DNA of 64,000 bases from Caldilinea sp. CFX5. GTDB taxonomy: Bacteria; Chloroflexota; Anaerolineae; Caldilineales; Caldilineaceae. Positions 14,640 to 21,946 of this stretch are shown in pieces. The position numbers were made by a program, and so were the translations under genes. The stretch spans positions 62,001 to 126,000 of the forward strand of contig QWII01000011.1 in the NCBI GenBank assembly GCA_021405325.1, in the 5' to 3' direction. A model generated the notes under the pieces. It was given only the letters and a program-made list of their open reading frames with translations, was not told the DNA's origin and did no database searches. Each line of letters starts with the position of its first letter. The first letter of the stretch is position 1.

Positions 14640-15068
14640 TCATTCCGTTGCCGGAAGCGACCAATCTTCGACCTGCAACCCCGGCACTCGTTCAAAATCA
14701 CGGCGGTTGCGGGTGATCATAGTACATCGATTAGCAAGGGCAATGGCCGCGATACGCAAGTCTTGCGTACCGACACGGAGCCGTTGTTGCTGGAGTTGTT
14801 GAAAATAGAGGGCGGCCATTTCGTCGAAAGGTAACACCTGTTGCTTTGCAAAAAAGCGCAGCGTGTCTTGCAAAGACCGATAACCCCAAACAACTTTGAC
14901 TGGTGTTTGGGCGCGATGAATGAACGCTAACCACCCTTTCACTTGTTCTTCAAATGAAATAATTGTGACACCAAACTCTTCCGCTGCTCTTGCGCCAACA
15001 CGGCGCTGGATATGTAGATTGCCTTCTCTATATAAGGTAACATGGTCGGTATCAAGCAAGAACAACAT
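14640..15068 (-). CDS. PIN-domain toxin (VapC-like ribonuclease)
   Basis: ATG 15068 is chosen (MLFLLDTDHVTLYREG) because GAGG lies six bases upstream and the protein then begins with the PIN core strand. The acidic active-site residues are seen as LDTD, the Glu of SFEEQ, the Asp of GTQDLRIAAIA and the Asp of TRNRRDF. PIN toxins cleave RNA such as initiator tRNA when freed from their antitoxin. The gene overlaps the upstream antitoxin-like gene by 17 bases, as expected for a type II pair. Confidence 0.85.
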   Translation of the reverse strand: MLFLLDTDHVTLYREGNLHIQRRVGARAAEEFGVTIISFEEQVKGWLAFIHRAQTPVKVVWGYRSLQDTLRFFAKQQVLPFDEMAALYFQQLQQQRLRVGTQDLRIAAIALANRCTMITRNRRDFERVPGLQVEDWSLPATE

Positions 15069-15456
15069 GGACGACCTCACCCTCGACTTGGGATGGTTGT
15101 TCAGTAGTTTCTTCTTCTAATAGCCAGGGCGCGTGAATTGCATCAACTTCACGTCGATACCGTTCAATTTCTGCACGAAATTCTTCTATGTAGGGATTGT
15201 CTGCCCAATCGCCGGCAAACGGCGCCCAGGAATGACCAATCTCGTTAGGTTGAATTTCCAATGTTACAATTTCAACCTTGGCCAACCGCTCCAGGAGGAG
15301 GACGCGCATTTGCTGCAAGGCTCTTTCGCGTGTCGGCGCTTCCACCACTGTCTCCGGCCAGGCCAACAGGCGCGCCGTATACCCCTTGCCGTTTGTCTGT
15401 TCGATCATCACATCGTATTTGAGCGTACCGGTATTGTTCTGGTTGGTCTGACTCAT
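15052..15456 (-). CDS. antitoxin-like partner of the PIN toxin
   Basis: The N-terminal 75 residues resemble HicB-type antitoxins: a strand pattern KYDVMIEQTNGKGYTARLLA then TVVEAPTRERALQQMRVLLL, a fold that binds and blocks toxins. The C-terminal part is a long acidic helix (IEEFRAEIERYRREVDAIHA), probably the toxin-wrapping tail. It precedes and overlaps the toxin gene. An inverted repeat upstream may be its operator. Confidence 0.7.
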   Translation of the reverse strand: MSQTNQNNTGTLKYDVMIEQTNGKGYTARLLAWPETVVEAPTRERALQQMRVLLLERLAKVEIVTLEIQPNEIGHSWAPFAGDWADNPYIEEFRAEIERYRREVDAIHAPWLLEEETTEQPSQVEGEVVHVVLA

Positions 15457-15484
15457 CTGTCGGCCCTCCTCGCGGTTGACTACG

Positions 15485-15510
15485 CTACTACCGTTCTATC
15501 AGATAGTAGT
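15485..15510 (-). promoter_or_regulatory. inverted repeat upstream of the antitoxin gene, possible operator
   Basis: CTACTA (15485-15490) and TAGTAG (15505-15510) are inverted copies about 30-55 bases before the antitoxin start and overlap a TATACT hexamer on the minus strand. Autoregulation by the antitoxin is typical of such pairs; binding here is inference. Confidence 0.4.
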
Positions 15511-15527
15511 ATAACACAGCATGATTC

Positions 15528-15587
15528 AACCGCGAAGACGCGAAGAACGCAAAGGTTTGCATAGACAGCCTTCGCGTCTTCGCGGTT
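15528..15587. repeat. 18-bp perfect inverted repeat (CCGCGAAGACGCGAAG type)
   Basis: AACCGCGAAGACGCGAAG (15528-15545) is repeated in inverse at 15570-15587. The arms consist of near-tandem GCGAAGA units, the same style as the repeat at 38680. It separates the antitoxin gene start from the macroglobulin gene end. Confidence 0.85.
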
Positions 15588-15607
15588 AGATGAAAAGCTT
15601 TATATGG

Positions 15608-18600
15608 CTACCGCTTTACCATCGGCAACCAGAATTGCCGCCCATCCACCGTGACCGCGCCGCTGCCGGTCGCCGTGGCGTTGATCGTCCGCCCGGCGCT
15701 ATCGACGGCGCTGGCGTCGACCACGCTGATCGTTGCCCCGCCGACGCTGCTGCCCCGGAGGACGAGCGTTGCCAGGGGCGTCCCCGCCGGTAGATTGGCC
15801 GGTAGCCCATAGATCCCCAGTGCTAGCGTCTGCCCTTGCGTTTGTGGACGCAGCGGGATGACCTTGCCCAGCGTCGGGTTGACTTCCAACCGGTTGAAGG
15901 CCAACCCATTGACGTTGAGCGTCAAGACAAAGCCGCCAGGCGCAGTTGCCCCGCTCTCCGCGCTTTGGGCGGCGCCCAGGGTAATCGCCACCGGCACTTC
16001 GTCGCCGACCCAGAGATTGCTCTCCGGCATGGTAACGGTAAAGCTGGCGGCGCCGTTGCCGTTGCCGGGCAGGCTGCGTTGGGCGCCACAGGCCGCGCCT
16101 TGCCAACTGCCCACTGCCGCCACGTCCACCAAATCGACCTTGCCGTCGCGGTTCACATCATGGCGGGGGCTGTTGGTGCGCCAGGCCGCGGCGGTCAATT
16201 GAGCATCGAAGGCCGTGATTTGGCAACTGCGGTCAAAGTCGCCGGCCAGGGCGGGCAGGGCGGCCAGGCGTTCCGGCGCCACCAGCACCCGTTGACTGCC
16301 GCTGCGCCCCCAAACGGCTTCCTTGTACATGGGCGACGCTGTGCCGGGCAGCACACTAAAGTCACCGGCGGCGACAGCGCGCATAAGATAGGTGTAGGTA
16401 TGTTCGCCCTTCCAGAGGTAGGTGACAAAGAACTCGACCCGGTCGTCGCGCGCCTCTTTCTGGTTGTAGCCCCACTCGTGCCAGAAGAAGGACTCAAAGT
16501 AGCCGCTCCAACTGATGGGGTTCATGCGCTCTTCCACCACTTCAAAACCGGCTGGAATGGGATCGGTGAGCAGCACATACCAGAGTTCCTGGCTGCTCTT
16601 GAGCTTGAGCGTCACCTCAATCAGATCGCCCAGATTGTAGGCGCCATCGTTGCGCGGCGTCCCTTCGACCAGTTTATAGCTGCGGGTCAACGCCAACCCC
16701 TGATCGACGGAACTGACCGGCGTAAAGCCATCATAATAAAGCTGTTGGTTGAGCACCGCCGTATAGTAGAGCGAACCGGCCCCGGCGCTCCGTTCGATCT
16801 GTAAGCGATTGTCGCCGGCGCTCAGTTGCGCCCCGGTCACGATGAGCGGCGGGATCGGCTGGGTGGCGCTTTGCGGCGTGACCGTGCCGTTGGCGATTAC
16901 TTGACCATTGAGCTTGACGGTGTAGCTGTAATTCGACTGGAGCTCGCCGGTCGCCTTGATCACATCGACCAACCCTAGGACGGCAAAGGCGGTCGCCTGG
17001 GTGTTGCCCCAACCGGCGCCCCGGCGATTTTCCAGCAGCCAGCGCACGGATTTGGGCAGCTTGGGGTCAGCGGGGCGGAGCAAGGCCAGCGCCCGCACCG
17101 CTAACGCCGTGTTCTTCTCATCGGACGCCATCGTTTGCCAGGTGTGGAAATCCCAGTAGTTGCCGGTCAACGGCCAGTAAACGGTCGTGGCCGTCTCGGT
17201 GGCGCGTGTCAGCAAGCTGTTGATCACCTGGTTGGCATTGCCCTCGTCGCCATTGTAATGCAACGCCAACGCCAGGGCGGCGACCTGCGACGCATCCATG
17301 CTGCCGCTCTGGTTGATCAACGCCCGTGTCGCCGTCAGGTCACCCCGACCGGCCAACGCTTTGACATAGTGGGCAAAGGCGCGCACGCCCGCACTTGCCG
17401 CCGGCAGCGCGCCATCCAGGTAGCTAAAGCCACGGCTCACCACGGCGCTATCGACCGTATACCCTGCATCCTCCACCGAAATCAGCCCGAAGAGGACATA
17501 GGCGGTGAGGAAGGCGCCGCCATCATCGTCATAGAACCAACCCCAACTGCCGTCATTGTGTTGAAAGCCGTAGACCTTCTGCAAGCCCTGGCTGACAATC
17601 TTGGGCAGATCAGCCGCTTTGGGGTTGGGCAGCCCTAGATCAGCGTAGGCTTTGGCCGCTACTGCACTGGGCAGTAGGCGACTCATGGTTTGTTCAACAC
17701 AACCGTAGGGGAAGTCGATCAACTCGTCCAGCCCGTCCAATACCCCCAACGCCAGCGAGGGCGAGAGGCGCACCTCCAGCTTCGTCTGCTCGGTGACGGC
17801 ATTGAGCGGCAGGGTAAAGGTCTCGGTCGCACTCAGGTTGGCCTGGCCCGCCGCCAGCCAGCGCTCCGGCACGGCAAAGGGCTTGACCGGGAAGGGGAGT
17901 TCCACTATATCGCCGCCGGCGCCGGTTTGCAGCGAAGAGGTGACCAGCCCTGTCCCGCTGGTCGCCGCCACGGCTGTCCAGTTGACCGCTGCGCTGCCGC
18001 CATTGGGCAGATTCACCGCTTGATCGCCACCATCCAGCAGCACCAACGCGTTGGCTTTCAGCCCGGCGTTGCCGCTGGTTGCTGCGCCGGCAAAGTTTTG
18101 CGCCACCAGTCCCGCCTGGAAGCGGTCGCCCACGACGCCAAAACGGGGTAAGGCTGGGCGGACGATGATCTCCTGCGTCACCAGCAGGCTGCTCTGCGCC
18201 GTACCAACTTTGGCATCAGCGGCAAGCGCCTTGGCCGTGATCCGCCAGGTAGTGAGGTTGTCCGGCAGCTTGATGGTGATCGTCGCCTGGCCGTTGGCAT
18301 CGGTGGTGATGAGCGCGTTCCAATAGGCGGTGTCTTCAAAACGGCGTCGCACCTGAGCGTTATTGCCGGCCAGTTCTGCCGGGCTGTTATTATCGGTGGG
18401 TGGCGCGGCGGTGGGAGCCGGGGTGCCTGTTGGTGCGGCTGGCGCTGTGGCGTTATAGCCCCAGGGCTGGCGCACCAGGCTGTCATAGGTCGCGACCGTG
18501 CTGCTGCGGCGCCCCCAGAAGGCGTCAAAGAGATCCGCCGACAGATCAGCTTGCAGCGCATAGATCGCTTCATCGACCAGCGCCAGCCCCACCCGTGCGC

Positions 18601-20821
18601 GCACCGGATTTCCCGCACTGTCTTTGACTTGCAACGTCAGCGTCGCCGTCTCGCCGGGGCGATAGCGGGCAGCATCTGCGTTGATGGTAACAGCCAACTT
18701 CTTGTCTCTGGCCGGCACAACCAGTTCGGTTCTTGCCATGAGCAAGCGCCCCTCGCGCCGGGTTTCCCATTCGCTGGCGCCCCCCTTCTTGAAGAGATGG
18801 AGACGGGCCGTAACGTTGGGCGATAGTTGTTCGTCAATCGGCACGTTGACCGACGTCACCGGGCCGGCGATCTGCACCAGTTGCTCACGATAAACGCCAT
18901 CCCGTTCCAGCGTGAGGAGCGCCAGGCCGGTCGCTTTGGACTGGATCAAGAGTTGGGCCGTATCACCGGGGGCATAGCTCTCCTTGTCGGCCAGGATCGA
19001 AAGTTCGTTGTCATTGAAGTAATACCAGTCATTGGCCGCCGGATCAAAGACCCAGAGATAGTTGATCGCCAGCACCTTGCGGCTGCGGCTGTCGGCGCTG
19101 GTCGCTTCGACGCGATACCAGCCCTGTGGTACATTGGTGAAGGTTAATGGCAATTTACCCTGATTGTCAGTTGTCCCACTCTGCGGCGGGACAGCATCAC
19201 TCTCCGGCGTCTGATCCCAATAGTCACGGATGAGGCGCACCGTCACCTTCTTCCCACCAGCGACTGTACCATCATGATGGCGGGTGGTGATAGCCAACTG
19301 CACCGCTTCGTTGGTGGCATAGCCCCACTTGGCCGGCGTGACACTCATGGCAAAATCATTCCAATGCACCTGTACCTGCTTGGAACCAGTCACGGCCAGA
19401 TTGCGCGCATCGGTGACTTGCGCCTCAAAGGTGTAGACGGCGTCAAATTGGTCGGTCGCTTCGGGTGTATAGCTGGTGGTCCATTTGCCGTCGGCGCCGG
19501 TGACGCCGGTCAATTCGGCTACCGGCGTGGTGGTATAGGGCGCGGGAAAGCTGTCATACCACCAATACCAGCCATAACGGGGCACGGTGTAGCGGAAAAT
19601 CTTGAGTTTGACGGCGGCATTCGCCACCGGCTGCCCAAAGTAGTAATCGGCGGCGACGGTGATTTGCGCATTGTCGCCGGCAATGACATGGTCGCGGTTG
19701 CTGCTCACTGTCACCTGATATTCGGGCTTGCGATACTCTTCGACGCGCAGGCGCTGGCTTTGCGTCTGCCCATTGACCGCCAGGGTGAGCGTCCACCAGC
19801 CCAACGGCGGTGCATCGCCAATGACAAATTGACCATTGAGGGCGCCAAATTCATCCAAAATGGCCGGCTGGGTGGCGACAATATTGTTTCTGGCGTCGCG
19901 CAAGGTCAGCGAAATCGGCGTACTGGTCATGAGTTGCGCATAGCCATTGAGTTCCCGTTTGCGCAGGAAGGCTTGATAATAGATGGTCTGGTTGGGCCGG
20001 TAGATCGGGCGGTCGGTGTAGAGGTAGATGGTCTGGTCATTGGCGGCGGCCGCGCCCCCTTCCCACCACCAGTAGGAACCGTCGCTCGTCCAATGGCCGT
20101 TGAGGCCGGCGACAGTCGCTTCCCCATTGCCCTGGGCAATCGCCATCAAGGGCGTCCCATTGGTGACAGTAAAGCGAGCGACGCCATCGGTATCGGTTGC
20201 GGCGGATGCCAGCGCTGTCCCCTGGTTGTCGTACAGCGTGACCGTGAATTCGGCGCCGGCGCTCTGCCCCTGTAGGTTCGCCGCCCAAGCCACGACTTGT
20301 CCGCCGGCGCCTTTTTTGAGCGTGAGGACGTGGCGCGTCACCACCACATAGTCGGCGTCGCTACCGGCATTGCCGCCGCCGCTGTAGACGCCATCCGCTT
20401 TGATCACATAGAGGCCGCCGGCGACGTTAGCCGGAAAGGTTGCATACTGCGGCGTATACCAATCGCCGCCGGGAAACGTTTGTTGCCAGGTGACAGCCGC
20501 TGTAAGTCCGGTTATGTCAACGACTGGGTTATTGTAGGGTTCATAGGTCGCCATGCGTTTGACAAAGTCGCTGGGGGTCAGGGGGTAGAGCGCAAAATTG
20601 ACGGTCGTTGCACTGGTCCCCGGCCAGATGGGCATCCGGTTCAGGCCGCTGGGATCGACGATCTGCACGCCCCGGCCAATGCCAAAGTTTAGCCCCTGTT
20701 CCCATTGCGCACTGAGCGAATAACGCAGCAGTGCGCCAAAGGCGAGAACAAAGGCCAAGATTGCCGCCCAGCGCCAGAAGTGGCGGGTGGTGTAAAGGGG
20801 GGATGAACGATATGTTTGCAT
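15608..20821 (-). CDS. alpha-2-macroglobulin family protein with dockerin/cohesin-like tail, 1737 aa
   Basis: ATG 20821 follows AAGGAG by five bases. The product has a membrane anchor or signal near residues 15-35, several MG domains with the typical YLYTDRPIYRPNQTIYYQ motif, and a bait-like Pro/Thr-rich stretch (APAAPTGTPAPTAAPPT). The thioester motif PYGCVEQ (Cys about 1041, Gln about 1044) is intact, and a TED helical domain with GWGNTQATAFAVLGLV follows. Bacterial A2M proteins trap proteases in the periplasm or at the cell surface. Unusually the C-terminus continues with two dockerin-like calcium loops (GDFDRSCQITAFD and DVNRDGKVDLVDVA), a cohesin-like beta domain (FVLTLNVNGLAFNRLEVNPT) and the tail FWLPMVKR. 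No penicillin-binding-protein partner gene is adjacent. Confidence 0.92.
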   Translation of the reverse strand: MQTYRSSPLYTTRHFWRWAAILAFVLAFGALLRYSLSAQWEQGLNFGIGRGVQIVDPSGLNRMPIWPGTSATTVNFALYPLTPSDFVKRMATYEPYNNPVVDITGLTAAVTWQQTFPGGDWYTPQYATFPANVAGGLYVIKADGVYSGGGNAGSDADYVVVTRHVLTLKKGAGGQVVAWAANLQGQSAGAEFTVTLYDNQGTALASAATDTDGVARFTVTNGTPLMAIAQGNGEATVAGLNGHWTSDGSYWWWEGGAAAANDQTIYLYTDRPIYRPNQTIYYQAFLRKRELNGYAQLMTSTPISLTLRDARNNIVATQPAILDEFGALNGQFVIGDAPPLGWWTLTLAVNGQTQSQRLRVEEYRKPEYQVTVSSNRDHVIAGDNAQITVAADYYFGQPVANAAVKLKIFRYTVPRYGWYWWYDSFPAPYTTTPVAELTGVTGADGKWTTSYTPEATDQFDAVYTFEAQVTDARNLAVTGSKQVQVHWNDFAMSVTPAKWGYATNEAVQLAITTRHHDGTVAGGKKVTVRLIRDYWDQTPESDAVPPQSGTTDNQGKLPLTFTNVPQGWYRVEATSADSRSRKVLAINYLWVFDPAANDWYYFNDNELSILADKESYAPGDTAQLLIQSKATGLALLTLERDGVYREQLVQIAGPVTSVNVPIDEQLSPNVTARLHLFKKGGASEWETRREGRLLMARTELVVPARDKKLAVTINADAARYRPGETATLTLQVKDSAGNPVRARVGLALVDEAIYALQADLSADLFDAFWGRRSSTVATYDSLVRQPWGYNATAPAAPTGTPAPTAAPPTDNNSPAELAGNNAQVRRRFEDTAYWNALITTDANGQATITIKLPDNLTTWRITAKALAADAKVGTAQSSLLVTQEIIVRPALPRFGVVGDRFQAGLVAQNFAGAATSGNAGLKANALVLLDGGDQAVNLPNGGSAAVNWTAVAATSGTGLVTSSLQTGAGGDIVELPFPVKPFAVPERWLAAGQANLSATETFTLPLNAVTEQTKLEVRLSPSLALGVLDGLDELIDFPYGCVEQTMSRLLPSAVAAKAYADLGLPNPKAADLPKIVSQGLQKVYGFQHNDGSWGWFYDDDGGAFLTAYVLFGLISVEDAGYTVDSAVVSRGFSYLDGALPAASAGVRAFAHYVKALAGRGDLTATRALINQSGSMDASQVAALALALHYNGDEGNANQVINSLLTRATETATTVYWPLTGNYWDFHTWQTMASDEKNTALAVRALALLRPADPKLPKSVRWLLENRRGAGWGNTQATAFAVLGLVDVIKATGELQSNYSYTVKLNGQVIANGTVTPQSATQPIPPLIVTGAQLSAGDNRLQIERSAGAGSLYYTAVLNQQLYYDGFTPVSSVDQGLALTRSYKLVEGTPRNDGAYNLGDLIEVTLKLKSSQELWYVLLTDPIPAGFEVVEERMNPISWSGYFESFFWHEWGYNQKEARDDRVEFFVTYLWKGEHTYTYLMRAVAAGDFSVLPGTASPMYKEAVWGRSGSQRVLVAPERLAALPALAGDFDRSCQITAFDAQLTAAAWRTNSPRHDVNRDGKVDLVDVAAVGSWQGAACGAQRSLPGNGNGAASFTVTMPESNLWVGDEVPVAITLGAAQSAESGATAPGGFVLTLNVNGLAFNRLEVNPTLGKVIPLRPQTQGQTLALGIYGLPANLPAGTPLATLVLRGSSVGGATISVVDASAVDSAGRTINATATGSGAVTVDGRQFWLPMVKR

Positions 20822-20897
20822 AACAACTCCTTGAAAAGAATAATAGCGCGAATTGTTCTCTGTGTGGGGCGCAGAGCGCCCAGCCGGCATTCCTACG

Positions 20898-20960
20898 CCG
20901 AGCGTAGGAACGAGCAGGCCGAGTGTAGGAACGAGCAGGCCGAGCGTAGGAACGAGCAGA
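20898..20960. repeat. three tandem 21-bp repeats upstream of the macroglobulin gene
   Basis: The unit CCGAGCGTAGGAACGAGCAG plus one base occurs three times in a row with single-base changes. The first copy is preceded by CCTACG, forming a small hairpin. It sits about 80-140 bases upstream of ATG 20821, between the gene and the relic at 20979, and could influence its expression. Confidence 0.85.
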
Positions 20961-20978
20961 TGGAATCCGCGTCTGTCC

Positions 20979-21128
20979 CTACCGTACTGCCGGCAAGTAA
21001 AGTTGATGGCGTACCTGTACGGGCAGGGTGATGACGATCTGGTTGTCGGCCTCATTCACCTCAGTAAACCGGTTATCAACATCAATGGTGGCTTCAACGG
21101 TATAGAGGCCGGGGCGTGACGGTTTCGC
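20979..21128 (-). pseudogene. C-terminal relic of a CARDB-type exported protein
   Basis: Read on the minus strand this frame gives AKPSRPGLYTVEATIDVDN, then RFTEVNEADNQIVITLPVQ, then RHQLYLPAVR and a stop at 20981-20979. The F-x-E-x-N-E-x-D-N pattern is the hallmark of CARDB (cell-adhesion-related) beta domains, and the tail YLPAVR is the same C-terminal signature as in the proteins at 7652 and 15608. No start and no upstream domain remain, so only the last 50 residues of a lost gene survive. Confidence 0.65.
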
Positions 21129-21229
21129 AAAAACAGAGCGTGCGTGACTTAAATGAACTGGTCGCCGCCCAACTCCTGGAACGGCAAGGCAATGGCCGCG
21201 CTACTTGCTATGTTCTCCCTACAAAGTAG
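21113..21229 (+). pseudogene. C-terminal winged-helix relic (Fic or AlbA_2 type)
   Basis: The plus-strand frame reads TVSQKQSVRDLNELVAAQLL followed by ERQGNGRATCYVLPTK and a stop at 21227-21229. The helix-turn-helix followed by G-x-G-R-A-T-x-Y-V-L is the classic ending of Fic-family and AlbA_2-type proteins. The coding signal begins abruptly where the opposite-strand CARDB relic ends (about 21118-21128), which marks an old recombination join. Confidence 0.55.
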
Positions 21230-21253
21230 TTATCCATTTTTATAACCGACGCC

Positions 21254-21913
21254 TCATAAGCGTGCTGTCAACAAGGTGACTTCCACGGTGGTGTTGCGTT
21301 CGTTCGCTTGTAACGCAGGGACAAGGGTGGTTTGCAGGTCAAGGCGCCAGCCGTGAGCTTCCAGTTGTACGGCAAAGTCGAGCGCCTGCGGCCGTCCCGG
21401 ATCGGCCAATAACAGCCGACCGCCGGGGAGCAGATTCTTGCGAAAGATGGCTTCCAGGTAAAAATGGAGGCTGGCGTCGTAGAGAATATCGGCGCCCAGG
21501 ATCAGTTCATAGCGCGGCGGATGACGCCAGGTGCGCCAGTTAGCCAGAAAGGTTTCGATGCCGGTAATGTCGTTCTGCTGGGCATTCCATGCGGCTAACG
21601 CCAGCGCATCGGCTTGATAGTCGGTCTGACGGACATGGGCGCCCAGGCTACGCGCCATCAATCCCGGCAAACCGACGCCCGCGCCCAGTTCCAACACCTG
21701 TTTGCCCTGGACTTGGGCTGCTTGTTGCGTCAGCGCCGTTGCCAGCCCCACGGCTGATTCCCACAGGAGAAACCCATAGAGGTCATGTTCCCGCTGGTCA
21801 CGATCCGTTGCCAGCCCCGCGCGATTCCGTACACAGGTGACCCGCCAGGTTTGCCCACTGATCCCGACCGTCACAGTTTCCAACGGCAGTTTACCAAGAG
21901 CCGCTGTGATCAT
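21254..21913 (-). CDS. class I SAM-dependent methyltransferase (METTL/lysine-methyltransferase-like)
   Basis: The motif VLELGAGVGLPGLMARSLGA is the SAM-binding motif I. YGFLLWESAVGLATAL before it and the post-motif segments (QTDYQADALALAAWNAQQN, ELILGADILYDASLHFYLEA) match the Methyltransf_16 group, which methylates lysine residues of proteins or small amines. The D-I-L-Y-D segment stands in place of the usual catalytic D-[VI]-[VIL]-Y. It stands alone, 33 bases downstream of the end of the xanthine-dehydrogenase-like gene, on the same strand. Confidence 0.85.
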   Translation of the reverse strand: MITAALGKLPLETVTVGISGQTWRVTCVRNRAGLATDRDQREHDLYGFLLWESAVGLATALTQQAAQVQGKQVLELGAGVGLPGLMARSLGAHVRQTDYQADALALAAWNAQQNDITGIETFLANWRTWRHPPRYELILGADILYDASLHFYLEAIFRKNLLPGGRLLLADPGRPQALDFAVQLEAHGWRLDLQTTLVPALQANERNTTVEVTLLTARL

Positions 21914-21946
21914 GGGAAAACCTCGTACATTGTTCTTCTCTTCCTC

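Noticed and set aside
15836..20275. Several long plus-strand frames opposite the macroglobulin gene
   Set aside because: They mirror the GC-rich codon pattern of the macroglobulin and none shows a domain or a start signal.
20898..20960. Tandem 21-bp repeats as part of the coding sequence (LLVPTLG repeats at the N-terminus of the macroglobulin)
   Set aside because: ATG 20821 has a strong ribosome-binding site and starts the signal peptide directly, so the repeats lie upstream of the gene.
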